NCBI RefSeq assembly: GCF_000003605.2 | Contig: NW_003132850.1 | Location: 402,909 to 416,591, forward strand | Direction of reading: 5' to 3' | From: Saccoglossus kowalevskii | Lineage: Eukaryota > Hemichordata > Enteropneusta > Harrimaniidae | DNA length: 13,683 bases | In this document: in pieces, positions 1 through 7,544 of the stretch | Numbering within the stretch: the stretch's first letter is position 1 | Layout of the letters: each line of letters starts with the position of its first letter | Notes under the pieces: model-generated | Databases searched by the model: none | Seen by the model: only the letters and a program-made list of their open reading frames with translations | Told to the model about the DNA's origin: nothing | Translations under genes and position numbers: made by a program

Positions 1-715
1 GGTTAAGTGATGTTGGATCGATTAGAAACGTGTGAATACATACACTATGGCTATACGTTTCACTGCAACTGCCCACAACACAACATCTAAAACCTCTCTC
101 TCAGAAAAAAAAATTAAATAGACAAAAAAAAAAGAAAAAACGCCGACCGAAAAATGTATATCGTTTAAAAGTATACTGAACGACCAGTGTTATTACGGCT
201 CAGGGGTATGACTTCCTCTCACATTTTGTCATTTGGTGGCGCATTTTCGGCAAGAGTCGGAAATCTGGAAACAGTCGACCGTTTCACAATAGGTGGGCGT
301 GGCTACAACACGAGAAATATCCCAAATTTACTTGGATACGAGTAATCATTTTCAGCAAAAAAATCAATAACTACCCTTTTCAGTGGGAAACAGATCTAAA
401 ATGGGAAACGTGAGGGTGGGCATTGCACAGGCACTTTAAGCCCCAAATTCAACTTTTACGAACAATCCATAGCTCTACCGTACTTGACCGCGTTAGCGCC
501 CAGGGACCTCAACTCAGAAAATCATGATTTTTCAGGGGTTGGCACTTACCCAAGCACCCCCCTCGAAAAAGAGTGAAAATGAAAATTTTTATTCATCATT
601 CGATTGATTATGTCTTTGACTAATTACGAAATTAGTTGCGTCGTCATTGATTTTCACAATGAAGCAACAAAAATGATCACAAAAAATATGCACATTTTAT
701 TACAATACTAATTAC
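1..715. other. Gene-free left end, probably intronic or upstream DNA with repeat remnants
   Basis: No coding exon recognised. It includes A-rich runs near 105-140, a GTGGGCGTGG box near 293, and the left copy of the 26-bp inverted repeat at 476-501. I looked for CxxC pairs typical of the MRNIP zinc ribbon in all plus-strand frames and found none in a usable context. Confidence 0.5.
476..501 (+). repeat. Left copy of 26-bp inverted repeat
   Basis: The 26 bases from TACCGTAC to TTAGCGCCC are the reverse complement of 1358-1383 with two mismatches. With a 6-nt gap the match extends further inward (CCCAGGGAC against CCCAGGCAC). The outer end is TA. Confidence 0.8.
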
Positions 716-719
716 GTAC

Positions 720-849
720 CACCAGAATTTACAAAATTAAAAACATTAAAGTCTGTTGGAACACAGTCAAAGTCAAAATTCTCATCATTATCTCCACTAA
801 CGAAGCTGTTGGATCGCACGCAATCTCAATGAAAATCACTTTCCGCCAT
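720..849 (-). pseudogene. Doubtful minus-strand first exon with in-frame TGA
   Basis: On the minus strand an ATG in a good context (gcatcATGGCGG) at 849-847 opens a frame of 43 codons. It ends at a good donor, GGTG|gtacgtaa, with one TGA at codon 8. After the TGA the frame encodes an acidic stretch (SGDNDENFDFD). Either this is a decayed exon, or the true exon starts at the acceptor-like ttttcattgag just after the stop, or it is chance. No homology recognised. Confidence 0.2.
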
Positions 850-902
850 GATGCATTTGCAGATTTGACCTGCAGCAGCGTCCTTTGACCTAATGGGTCA
901 AG

Positions 903-991
903 TTGGTTATTAACCAATCAAAATGCTGTGTTGTACCGACGCAATTTTCTGGAAATTCCTGAAGACTTTCCGGTAACGCAATGCGGAAGTG
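903..991. promoter_or_regulatory. Candidate CpG-poor, possibly bidirectional promoter
   Basis: Contains the perfect palindrome TTGGTTA-T-TAACCAA (903-917) with a CCAAT box (914-918), an ETS-like site on the minus strand (CTTTCCGG, 966-973), a C/EBP-like GTAACGCAAT (973-982), and an ETS/GABP-like GCGGAAGTG (983-991). A YY1-like ATGGCGG lies on the minus strand at 849. The spacing is typical of TATA-less promoters, but no transcript can be assigned with confidence. Confidence 0.35.
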
Positions 992-1357
992 AATTATCGA
1001 TGTCGAAGTACGATCTGTTGGAATTGATTTCAGTGAATAAACGACATGGTTTTTCCAAAAAACTAGTAACTAGTCATTTTTGAGAGGTAAACTGAATATG
1101 GCATGAAATATTTACCGCATTTTACTTGTATTAACAGGTCATTGTCGAAGCGTAGTTTACACACGGTTAACGTGGTCTACGCATTCACAACATATTCACA
1201 TCGGTCGATATCCACGTTGTACAATATAAAAACGATTACCAACATTCGTTAGGCAAGACCAAGTTTTAAATTAGTTGCATTTTGAAGAGGCTTTGCCGAA
1301 TGTGACCCCAAATAAAAAACTTGCACAAAAGTGGGGGGTGGGCGCGTGCCTGGGCAT

Positions 1358-1383
1358 GGGCGCTAACGCGGCCGAGTACGGTA
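1358..1383 (-). repeat. Right copy of 26-bp inverted repeat
   Basis: Partner of 476-501, in opposite orientation, ending in CGAGTACGGTA. The end also resembles a splice donor (TACG|GTATGT), but the frame across it does not link to the MRNIP exon at 1581. I treat it as repeat sequence. Confidence 0.8.
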
Positions 1384-1580
1384 TGTATAGTCTGCTGTTT
1401 TTCGCATATCAGGTAATATGTTGCAAAAATTTCAAATTTCAAAAGCTAGAAGAAATGTCATGTTTTGTTTTGTTTGTAGATTGAATTCAGTGAAAATTAT
1501 AGAAACTGAAGTAATTTACCCAAATTTGAGGAAGAAAAACAATTTTACACTTTGTCTGGTTTGTCTTGTTTGATTACTAG

Positions 1581-1718
1581 ATTTATGGACAAGGATCTGG
1601 AGCAGATTGTAGAAAACATGTACAAAAACTGAACATGATGAGAGGAGAGATGGAAAACGAAGAAGATAGAGAGGAATTTGTTGATGGTAACACTTTAAAT
1701 GCTGATGTTCAAATACAG
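1581..1718 (+). CDS. MRNIP: MRNIP exon encoding the conserved GSGADCRKHVQ segment
   Basis: 46 whole codons, phase 0 at both ends, from tgattactag|ATTTATGG to AAATACAG|gtattcc. This is the most conserved part visible. It follows directly on the zinc ribbon in other MRNIPs, so the missing upstream exon should end in phase 0 after a motif like CGEKQS. The second half is acidic (NEEDREEF). Confidence 0.9.
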
Positions 1719-4700
1719 GTATTCCTTTGCCACAATCTTTTTTTTGCATAAAGCTACTGTGAACATCATGTGACCCGATCAGTAGAACTCCTCCCCAATG
1801 AAATATTCACTGCTACAATATAATCCTGGCACAAACCACCAAAATTTGATGTTTAGCAATACAGTTTCGTGAAATTTCTTGGAAATTGCTATTACTTTGT
1901 GATATAGTTTATTATTATACATCCGTCACCGTAATGCCATAAGTTACAGTGTGCCGTAATTTTGCGGTATTTGACAGGGTATTTTCATCCTACCATATAA
2001 GGAAATGTAAATTCCAAATATGGAATGATTATGCGCATAAGTGTCCTTTAATAATAAAAGAAGTTTGCTGATTCTGTTCTGAACTTTTTGAATTTTGGCA
2101 CTCCATGATGTATCTTTTGAGGGAAAAGATCTATAATAATAAGGTTATTACGAAGATACCTTGAAGTATGCACCAAGACTGTACAGCGGGAGTATCGACC
2201 GACGCACAGGGTTCAAATGCCCAAACAAAAATTGGGGTCACATTCACTAAATGTTTTTGAGAAACATATTATTTTACCCTTACAAACCATGGAGTTGATA
2301 CATAAGACAGGAAAAGTAAGGTTTTTTTGCATCTCCAAATAACGAAACAATGTGTGTGGGGAACGTATTTTCTTAAGTACCGTAGTTTCGATAGTTTACC
2401 CTATGGAATGTAGGAGAATTGTATAGAAGTACTTTGTAATGACTTACTACTTACAAAAAGTCATTTTGCTTTTAGTTGTGATTAAATTTAACTAACTCGC
2501 AGCCATTTCATCTCAAAAATGTACAAATTCAACATGTCATCAAATGCAATGAGGGAACTGCATCATTGACTTGTTACAAATTATATTGTTGTTATTAACC
2601 TGAGATGAGCAGTTATCTGTTATAGCCTTGTACAATACAGTGAAAATGATTTTTCATTATTTATGTGTGTTATAAATATAGAAGTCACTAATGTCAATTA
2701 AAGTGGGAGGGCTGTCACCTGTGCACGTGCAGAAATTGAGTCTAAGCGACGATAACAACACATGCTGAAAATTCAAAGGCTCATGGGTAGACGCTTGTTT
2801 GTAAACAATGACACGCTATGGCCATCTGACGCCCCCGCTTTAAATTAAATGCAAAAATGCTATTAGTGAATATTTATTAGATGCAAATTTTATTTATTAC
2901 AAAATAAATTTATTCACAGAATAATAAAGATGAAGACGAGTTGTCTTATGACGATTCCAAATGGTCTCAATTTGTAGATGATGATGAAGATAAAAATGGT
3001 CAGAAAAATGGAAACCATGGCGATGATGATGATGAAGCGACATGTACAATGGATAGGAAACATTTCAATACTGTTAGACGCGAGAATCATAAAAAATGGA
3101 AGAAAAGGTATGCAGTTGTATATGTATGTGACTGGCCCAGTCATGGTAATCTAGAAAACACCATCTGTAGGGCATACTAGTTATTTACACACTGTACTAG
3201 AACTTAATTTAGCAATTTGTCATAGATCTCTACGTAACCTGGAGCCAATCATGCTAATGCTCACATGTGTTATTGATCTGCTAAATGCATGACGTCATTT
3301 CGATCTATGCTTGTTGATTGGCTGGTTTGATTTAACAATCTTTAAAAAAAATTTAAAAATATTTATAAAAAAAAAACAGGTTAGTAGTCTCAAACATATG
3401 ATATAAAACAACGTCCATGTCTGTACTAGCCATTCTCTGACAGTCAGTTTTTGATACTACTAAGCATGCACCCTAGATATACCTAAATTTGTAGGTAAAT
3501 CAGATTATACTAGCTCTAATGTTTATTACCGAAATGAAATACTGTAAAATACTTTATTTTAGCTGGAATTAATTTTTGCTGAAAAGACATTTTGAGTGTT
3601 TTGTATGATATTTATTTTCACTGATTTTTGACAACTTGAATGTAAAATATAAAAAAAAAAGGTTTATTCGCCAGATTTTATTTTCACTGAATCATTCCTT
3701 CTGCGAAAATAGTGAAAATTAATTCCAAGTGGAAAAAAACTATTCTACAGTATTATTTAAACATGTTTATAAAAATACTTCAGTGTTAATCCCCAGAAAT
3801 TTAAATCACTTTGGGGGTGCAAATTTACTGTAATTATTGAATTGAAATTGTGATGATTATCATACACAGTTATTCACACACAATGCTTATAGAATCAAGA
3901 AAATACATACCAGTATTAATGGCTGTCAGGATAATGACTGTGGCCAAGTTTAACCATTGTAGTTTTTTTAGGGATCTTACTGCTGTACTTTCTGAAGTCA
4001 GTGTTGTGTCAATAAACGTATTATTATAGTTGTGGGTAAAACAAAGCACTTTGGTGGTATTGCTAAATGCCAGATTAACTGCATCTCCTTATATGGGCGA
4101 TGAGCCAGCACTTCACCATTATGAATCAGAGACACAATGCTATACATTATTTTTGAAGGACCTAGGATATCAATGTATGTAATCTCATTCTTAATTTTGA
4201 TATACGTTTGCAGGCGATTACAATCCAATAGTGGAAATGATAGCTGTAATAATATTGGATACAAAAAACAAAAGGTATATTCTATTTCATTATTGATATT
4301 TACCAATTATCCAGTAACATGTGTCTCCTACTGAATGCAACAGTTAAAAATATTCCCAAGATGCATTGTATCCAAATTTCTGGGCTTTAAATAGCCGAAA
4401 ATTATCAAGCATTTTTGTACATTCTTTTGTAATTGTTTTGTAACATCTTCCATCAACATCAAGATTATGAATTGCATGCAGAATTTTATCTTATTGCTAA
4501 TTTAAATTTTAATGAAAATAAATTAATTTTGTCATTATCCAAACTGAACACAATTTTCTAGTGTCTTCTCCACAGATGAGAATATTTATACAATAAAACC
4601 TGTCTAAACTACCAGTAAGTACCGTAAAATCTGTATTAGTAGCAGCATCCCTAATAGAAGTCGCCCATTCTTTTGGATATTTTAGAACCAAAAATTCATC

Positions 4701-5512
4701 ATTTCTCATATGTGTAGATTCTCTAATGGAAGCCGCATCCAGTCTACTGCATTGTACCATTTTAATAGAAGCAGAGGTTTCTAATACAGATTTTACAGTA
4801 CTAGTACCATGTAATTTTTACTAAAAATCAAATATTTCTTTTTTTTTGCAAGTTTGAAAATTGTGAAAGATCTTCAGTTTCCAGGAAACAACAGGGTGCA
4901 GCACTGCAAGGACAGACTGGACATTCATTTCTAGAAAATTCTGCACCTGGTTCAACTTATCATAGAAAAAGCAGCCCAAAAGCCACACGCCATGATACAG
5001 GAAGCACAGTCAACTCCACGTCAAAATGGGACACTTTTCTTTCACCAGATGATCAAGAAAGTGATGCAGATCCCCATGATGATAATGCCTGTCAAAATGA
5101 ATCATCAAATATTGCTACAACATATAGGAATGATTTTACAAGTCATACTCAAAACAATCCTTCACCTGAATCTCACAGTATTGAAAATAAAATGGATCAA
5201 GTTGTGACAGTAGAAAATGTTTCTAATGATATAAAACAACATGATAGACAGACTGATAACACACAGACTGCTTCAAAGTGGGGTATTTTTATAAGTCCCA
5301 GTAGTCATGGTGACACATCAGAATTGGATGCTGGAAAAGATCAGACAGCTACTCTTGATAGAAATAAAAAAACAAATTTTGTGCAGATTGCTTTGACAAG
5401 AACTAGGATCAGTGAAAAACCCACCCAAATATCTACTAATTTCCGTTTCAATAAAAACAATAACCGTTTCACAGTGGAGGATGATATTGATGATATTCTA
5501 GATGGTATTTAG
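1581..5512 (+). CDS. MRNIP: MRNIP orthologue (MRN complex-interacting protein), 3' four exons; N-terminus outside window
   Basis: MRNIP binds the MRE11-RAD50-NBS1 complex in the nucleus and supports ATM signalling and double-strand-break repair (known for the vertebrate protein). Four exons join without a frame break: 1581-1718, 2920-3107, 4214-4274 and 4853-5512, all with AG/GT borders, giving 348 residues and a TAG stop. Recognition rests on the first exon, IYGQGSGADCRKHVQKLN, close to the vertebrate stretch AYGEGSGADCRRHVQKLN that follows the zinc ribbon. It also rests on SKWxxF motifs and on the acidic C-terminus, which starts FTVEDDIDD and resembles the vertebrate FTTGEDFDDDV. A basic cluster (KKWKKRR) across the exon 3/4 junction sits where vertebrate MRNIP has its nuclear signal (inference). 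Known MRNIPs begin with a roughly 40-residue CxxC...CxxC zinc ribbon; no such exon was found in 1-1580, so it probably lies left of the window. Identity is firm; internal low-complexity parts are poorly conserved. Confidence 0.9.
1719..2919. other. MRNIP intron
   Basis: GT...AG intron of 1201 bases, AT-rich, holding the first copy of the TTAA-flanked element (2698-2843). I see no other gene or structure in it. Confidence 0.7.
2698..2843 (+). mobile_element. TTAA-flanked MITE, copy 1
   Basis: Starts TTAAAGTGGGAGGG and ends CCCCCGCTTTAA. It is collinear with 6177-6338 over its whole length, including CAAAGGCTCATGG and GACACGCTATGGCCA. It lacks about 15 bases near the right end (ATGCGTAGGTGACTC in the other copy). 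TTAA at both ends suggests piggyBac-type target-site duplication (inference). Confidence 0.8.
2920..3107 (+). CDS. MRNIP: MRNIP exon with first SKWxxF motif and basic cluster
   Basis: Acceptor tattcacag|AATAAT, donor AAAAG|gtatgc; 62 codons plus two bases (AG). It encodes SKWSQF (2956-2973), a run of Asp/Glu, then a basic end HKKWKK. The antisense open frame of similar length is a shadow of the GAT repeats. The next in-phase partner is the 61-nt exon at 4214, since a direct jump to 4853 would break the frame. Confidence 0.85.
3243..3323. promoter_or_regulatory. Opposed CCAAT boxes around a perfect CRE
   Basis: AGCCAATCA (3243-3251) and its exact reverse complement TGATTGGCT (3315-3323) flank TGACGTCA (3290-3297), the full CRE palindrome. 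It lies inside an MRNIP intron. It could be an intronic promoter or enhancer, or part of an unrecognised repeat. Confidence 0.3.
3540..3752 (+). mobile_element. TA-flanked MITE (CTGTAAAATAC family), copy A
   Basis: Begins TACTGTAAAATACTTTATTT and ends near TATTCTACAGTA. The right end reversed repeats the left end (Ggaatt.atttt.gc pattern), so the two ends form long imperfect inverted repeats. Copy B at 9619-9802 is the same element in the opposite orientation, sharing GAAAAGACATTTTG and TTTTGTATG. Confidence 0.8.
4214..4274 (+). CDS. MRNIP: MRNIP 61-nt exon
   Basis: Acceptor gtttgcag|GCGATT and donor CAAAAG|gtatat. Its length (61 = 1 + 60) is exactly what is needed to complete the split AG|G arginine codon from the previous exon and enter the next exon in phase 0. 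It encodes a Ser/Asn-rich stretch ending YKKQK. No homology was used here; the call rests on splice signals and phase. Confidence 0.75.
4620..4800 (+). mobile_element. TA-flanked MITE with CCGTAAAATCTGTATTAG ends
   Basis: Left end TACCGTAAAATCTGTATTAG; right end reversed TACTGTAAAATCTGTATTAG, so the terminal inverted repeats match at 19 of 20 bases. The interior repeats a CTAATAGAAG/CTAATGGAAG word several times. It ends 52 bases before the last MRNIP exon. An antisense open frame of 83 codons inside it is a shadow. Confidence 0.8.
4853..5512 (+). CDS. MRNIP: MRNIP terminal exon with two SKWxxF motifs and acidic tail
   Basis: Acceptor (T-rich tract)gcaag|TTTGAA, 219 codons, then TAG at 5510-5512. 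It is low complexity, rich in Ser, Thr, Gln and Asp. It carries SKWDTF (5021-5038) and SKWGIF (5273-5290), each followed by a Ser-Pro. The end is acidic, as in vertebrate MRNIP. The open frame starts well upstream of the internal Met at 5192, which is not a start. Confidence 0.88.
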   Translation, partial: FENCERSSVSRKQQGAALQGQTGHSFLENSAPGSTYHRKSSPKATRHDTGSTVNSTSKWDTFLSPDDQESDADPHDDNACQNESSNIATTYRNDFTSHTQNNPSPESHSIENKMDQVVTVENVSNDIKQHDRQTDNTQTASKWGIFISPSSHGDTSELDAGKDQTATLDRNKKTNFVQIALTRTRISEKPTQISTNFRFNKNNNRFTVEDDIDDILDGI

Positions 5513-5524
5513 AAAAGTGTTATT

Positions 5525-5530
5525 AATAAA
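5525..5530 (+). terminator. Poly(A) signal AATAAA of MRNIP
   Basis: AATAAA lies 13 bases after the MRNIP stop codon, with T-rich sequence downstream. This implies a very short 3' UTR unless later signals are also used. Confidence 0.55.
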
Positions 5531-5801
5531 TATTTTAACATACCTTATTGTGGTTTTTAGAATTATTCAGACAGTCAAATTGGCAAGATTACTTACGACT
5601 TTGCAAGATGTTTTCAGTGCATATTGTCATTGCATATGATGTATGTAATTACTGTAAACCACTTGAAATGTTTATTTCATAATTTTAGAAAATGTTCGCA
5701 ATAGTTGCTCTGACCTGTCAACTGAACAAACTCAGTAACATCTTGAGGAGCACAAAATTACATGATTTTCTCGTAACTCACAAAAATGTGGAATTAAACT
5801 A

Positions 5802-5859
5802 TTAAGTGACAAGCTGTGGTCATCTGACGCATGTGCAGGTGACGACTCCCCCTCTTTAA
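5802..5859 (+). mobile_element. TTAA-flanked MITE, copy 3 (right end only)
   Basis: The right third of the element: GACAAGCTGTGGTCATCTGA, then GTGCAGGTGACGACTCCCCC and CTTTAA, matching 6288-6338. A TTAA also lies at 5802, so this may be an internally deleted copy rather than a simple truncation. Confidence 0.7.
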
Positions 5860-6176
5860 TAAATTGAATTTAGTAAACAGTTTGTGCAGTTGAATTGCTA
5901 ATAATTATTTTACCTAAGATTGAATTGTTTGTATGTATTGAGTAAAGATCCTGGAACATTGAGTTCAATTTGTCTCTAGTTTTGTTATTTTTAGTCCCAG
6001 CATTTCTTCTTTCGCAGAATTTGTACTAAGAAGTGTTGTGATTCCCTCAAAAATAAAAAAACCTGAATCAGGTTTACTTGAATACAAAATGCATGAAATT
6101 GAAGCTAACATTTCAGTGAGAAACTTTTACACAATTGAGTCTTAGCAGGAACATTGTTACTCTGTCTGTGAAGCCA

Positions 6177-6338
6177 TTAAAGATGGAGGGTTGTCACATG
6201 CGCATGCGCGTGAATCGAGTCCTAAGCTATGATAACAACACACACTAAGAGCGCAAAGGCTCATGGTTAGATGCTTGTTTGTAAACCATGACACGCTATG
6301 GCCACCTGACGCATGCGTAGGTGACTCCCCCGCTTTAA
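6177..6338 (+). mobile_element. TTAA-flanked MITE, copy 2 (fullest)
   Basis: 162 bases from TTAAAGATGGAGGG to TCCCCCGCTTTAA. The ends are imperfect inverted repeats: left TTAAAG...GTCAC...CGCATGCG, right end reversed TTAAAG...GTCAC...CGCATGCG. A perfect palindrome GCGCATGCGC lies at 6200-6209. It has no coding capacity; open frames across it on either strand are shadows. Confidence 0.85.
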
Positions 6339-7134
6339 ATAGATTCGTTGAGTGTTTACCGGTACCCGGCGTCTGTCGATCTATATGCATGTGAGCACAG
6401 ACGTCAAGAGATCCACTCTTCAGAGTTCAATAACAATTTTTGTATATCTAGATGCTCTGGGATAATATGCTTGTCTGCTTCATTGATTTTGGTTGAAATT
6501 TGTTTACATCAATAACCTAATTTCCATAAATATTAATATGTTATTTTTAGCATTTCTGCATATATTTGAAGAACCACAAAATTGGGATTGCACCACTGAC
6601 TGGATTATTCATGCATATTAATTATGTAATTTGTATAACAATTTGTATATAGGAACAGCTATTAGATTTAAATTTGGTACATATCTGCTTTGGGGTAACC
6701 TGTGGACACGATTTGTTTTTGGTTCAAATCCATTCATATCATAATTATTCATTAATTCATAATTATCGGTACTCAATTTGCATATTGAATATCTAATGTT
6801 TAGTTATCTTGGTATATGTGAACATTTGAAATGAAATTTGATTCATGATAGGGAATCCACAGAGCTGTATTGTTTGGATATTAATTACCCATTTAGCTTA
6901 ATAATTGGCTATATTTTCCATTTGATACATTTCAAAAAACTTGTTGTTATTGGGTTTAATGCCAAGTAGATAATCATGTTGTCCAAATTTCAATACATTA
7001 GTGTGTAATTTCTATCATACAAATTACATGTAATGTGCGTAAAATTACAGAGATAAAAAACTGCATTGTGTGATCGAAGTGAGAACGCCACCAGTGTCTG
7101 GAGTGTGTAGCTGGGAGCTAACGTTCGTTTTGCT

Positions 7135-7200
7135 ACTCTCTAGGAGAGTTAGTAAATAATGACTGGTTAGGGGGCTTTAGAAAGAAAAGCAAAATGGCGG
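7135..7200 (+). promoter_or_regulatory. Core promoter / start region of membrane/HNH-like gene
   Basis: A perfect 6-bp hairpin, ACTCTC-TAG-GAGAGT (7135-7149), is followed by AAAATGGCGG (7191-7200), which matches the YY1 initiator-type motif. No TATA box at the usual place. Transcription probably begins close to 7190, which would place the ATG of the short upstream frame at or near the 5' end of the mRNA (inference). Confidence 0.35.
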
Positions 7201-7253
7201 ATTTTTCGTCTGTTCTTTTCAGGACACTCAGTGCCCGTGCTTTCACTGTGTAG
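7194..7253 (+). CDS. Upstream open reading frame, 19 codons
   Basis: ATG in a strong context (caaaATGGCGG) opens 19 codons, closed by TAG at 7251-7253, 23 bases before the main ATG. It is not in frame with the main protein. If transcripts start upstream of 7194, it would be met first by ribosomes. Alternatively TTCTTTTCAG (7213-7222) is a splice acceptor that would remove it. Confidence 0.35.
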   Translation: MADFSSVLFRTLSARAFTV

Positions 7254-7276
7254 TTTTGTCAACATTCAACTATACG

Positions 7277-7544
7277 ATGGGGGAAACCGTCAGAACAAAG
7301 ACGAAATTATTGACACACTTCTCTGCTGCAGCTACTGGGTGTATTGTTTTTCCAGGGTGTCTTGGAGTATTTCAACATTTTGTATTCCGGCCGTTGTGTT
7401 TATCGTCAGCCAGCGGTCTGGCGTCTGCTTGCGGTCTTGTATCGGTTTCCGGGTCGGGAATGGTCGCTTCAGTAGCTGTAATTGGATCTTTTGCAGTCTG
7501 CAAACAATTTATGCAAACTGAAATGACCGATACAACTGAAAATG
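7277..7544 (+). CDS. Membrane/HNH-like gene, exon 1
   Basis: 89 codons plus one base, donor AAATG|gtaagc. It encodes both N-terminal hydrophobic segments, after a short basic start (MGETVRTKTK). An overlapping plus-strand frame over the same bases is a shadow. Confidence 0.75.

Larger units (their letters stand above)
3108..4213. other. MRNIP intron
   Basis: 1106-base intron holding a TA-flanked inverted-repeat element (3540-3752) and, at 3243-3323, a CRE between two opposed CCAAT boxes. A 102-codon antisense open frame at its right end runs across the 61-nt exon, and I see no support for it as a gene. Confidence 0.65.
5531..7180. other. Intergenic region between MRNIP and the membrane/HNH-like gene
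   Basis: About 1.65 kb, very AT-rich, with two copies of the TTAA-flanked element (5802-5859, 6177-6338). A B-box-like GGTTCAAATCC lies near 6721, without a tRNA fold. 6400-7060 is plain AT-rich DNA with nothing I can name. Confidence 0.6.

Noticed and set aside
729-917. 62-codon minus-strand frame starting at TTG
   Set aside because: No ATG start at its stated beginning and no donor use. It overlaps the better, but still doubtful, frame at 720-849.
1000-1083. 27-residue plus-strand frame just after the ETS motifs
   Set aside because: Too short, no homology, and it ends in TGA just before a weak donor. It could be a 5' UTR frame but is not supported.
1275-1484. Plus-strand open frame running into a donor-like GTATGT at 1381
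   Set aside because: Its C-terminal part overlaps the 26-bp inverted repeat, there is no ATG in a suitable place, it lacks the zinc-ribbon Cys pairs, and the donor phase does not fit the exon at 1581.
1190-2260. Short matches GAATGTGACCCCAA and TCGGTCGATA in opposite orientation near 1195-1310 and 2190-2255
   Set aside because: The two words occur in inconsistent order between the places, so they do not define one repeat.
3108-3123. Alternative MRNIP donors at 3115, 3118 or 3124 that would join straight to 4853 in phase 0
   Set aside because: They are weaker than AAAAG|gtatgc at 3108 and would leave the phase-matched 61-nt exon unused. Alternative splicing cannot be excluded.
2914-3144. Minus-strand frame opposite a MRNIP exon
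   Set aside because: Shadow of the GAT/GAA-rich acidic coding strand.
3998-4306. 102-codon minus-strand frame
   Set aside because: No homology, no splice context, and it overlaps the 61-nt MRNIP exon on the other strand.
6157-6390. 77-codon minus-strand frame
   Set aside because: Lies across the TTAA-flanked element; chance frame.
6700-6740. B-box-like GGTTCAAATCC, considered as a tRNA or SINE promoter
   Set aside because: No matching A-box at a usable distance and no cloverleaf could be drawn.
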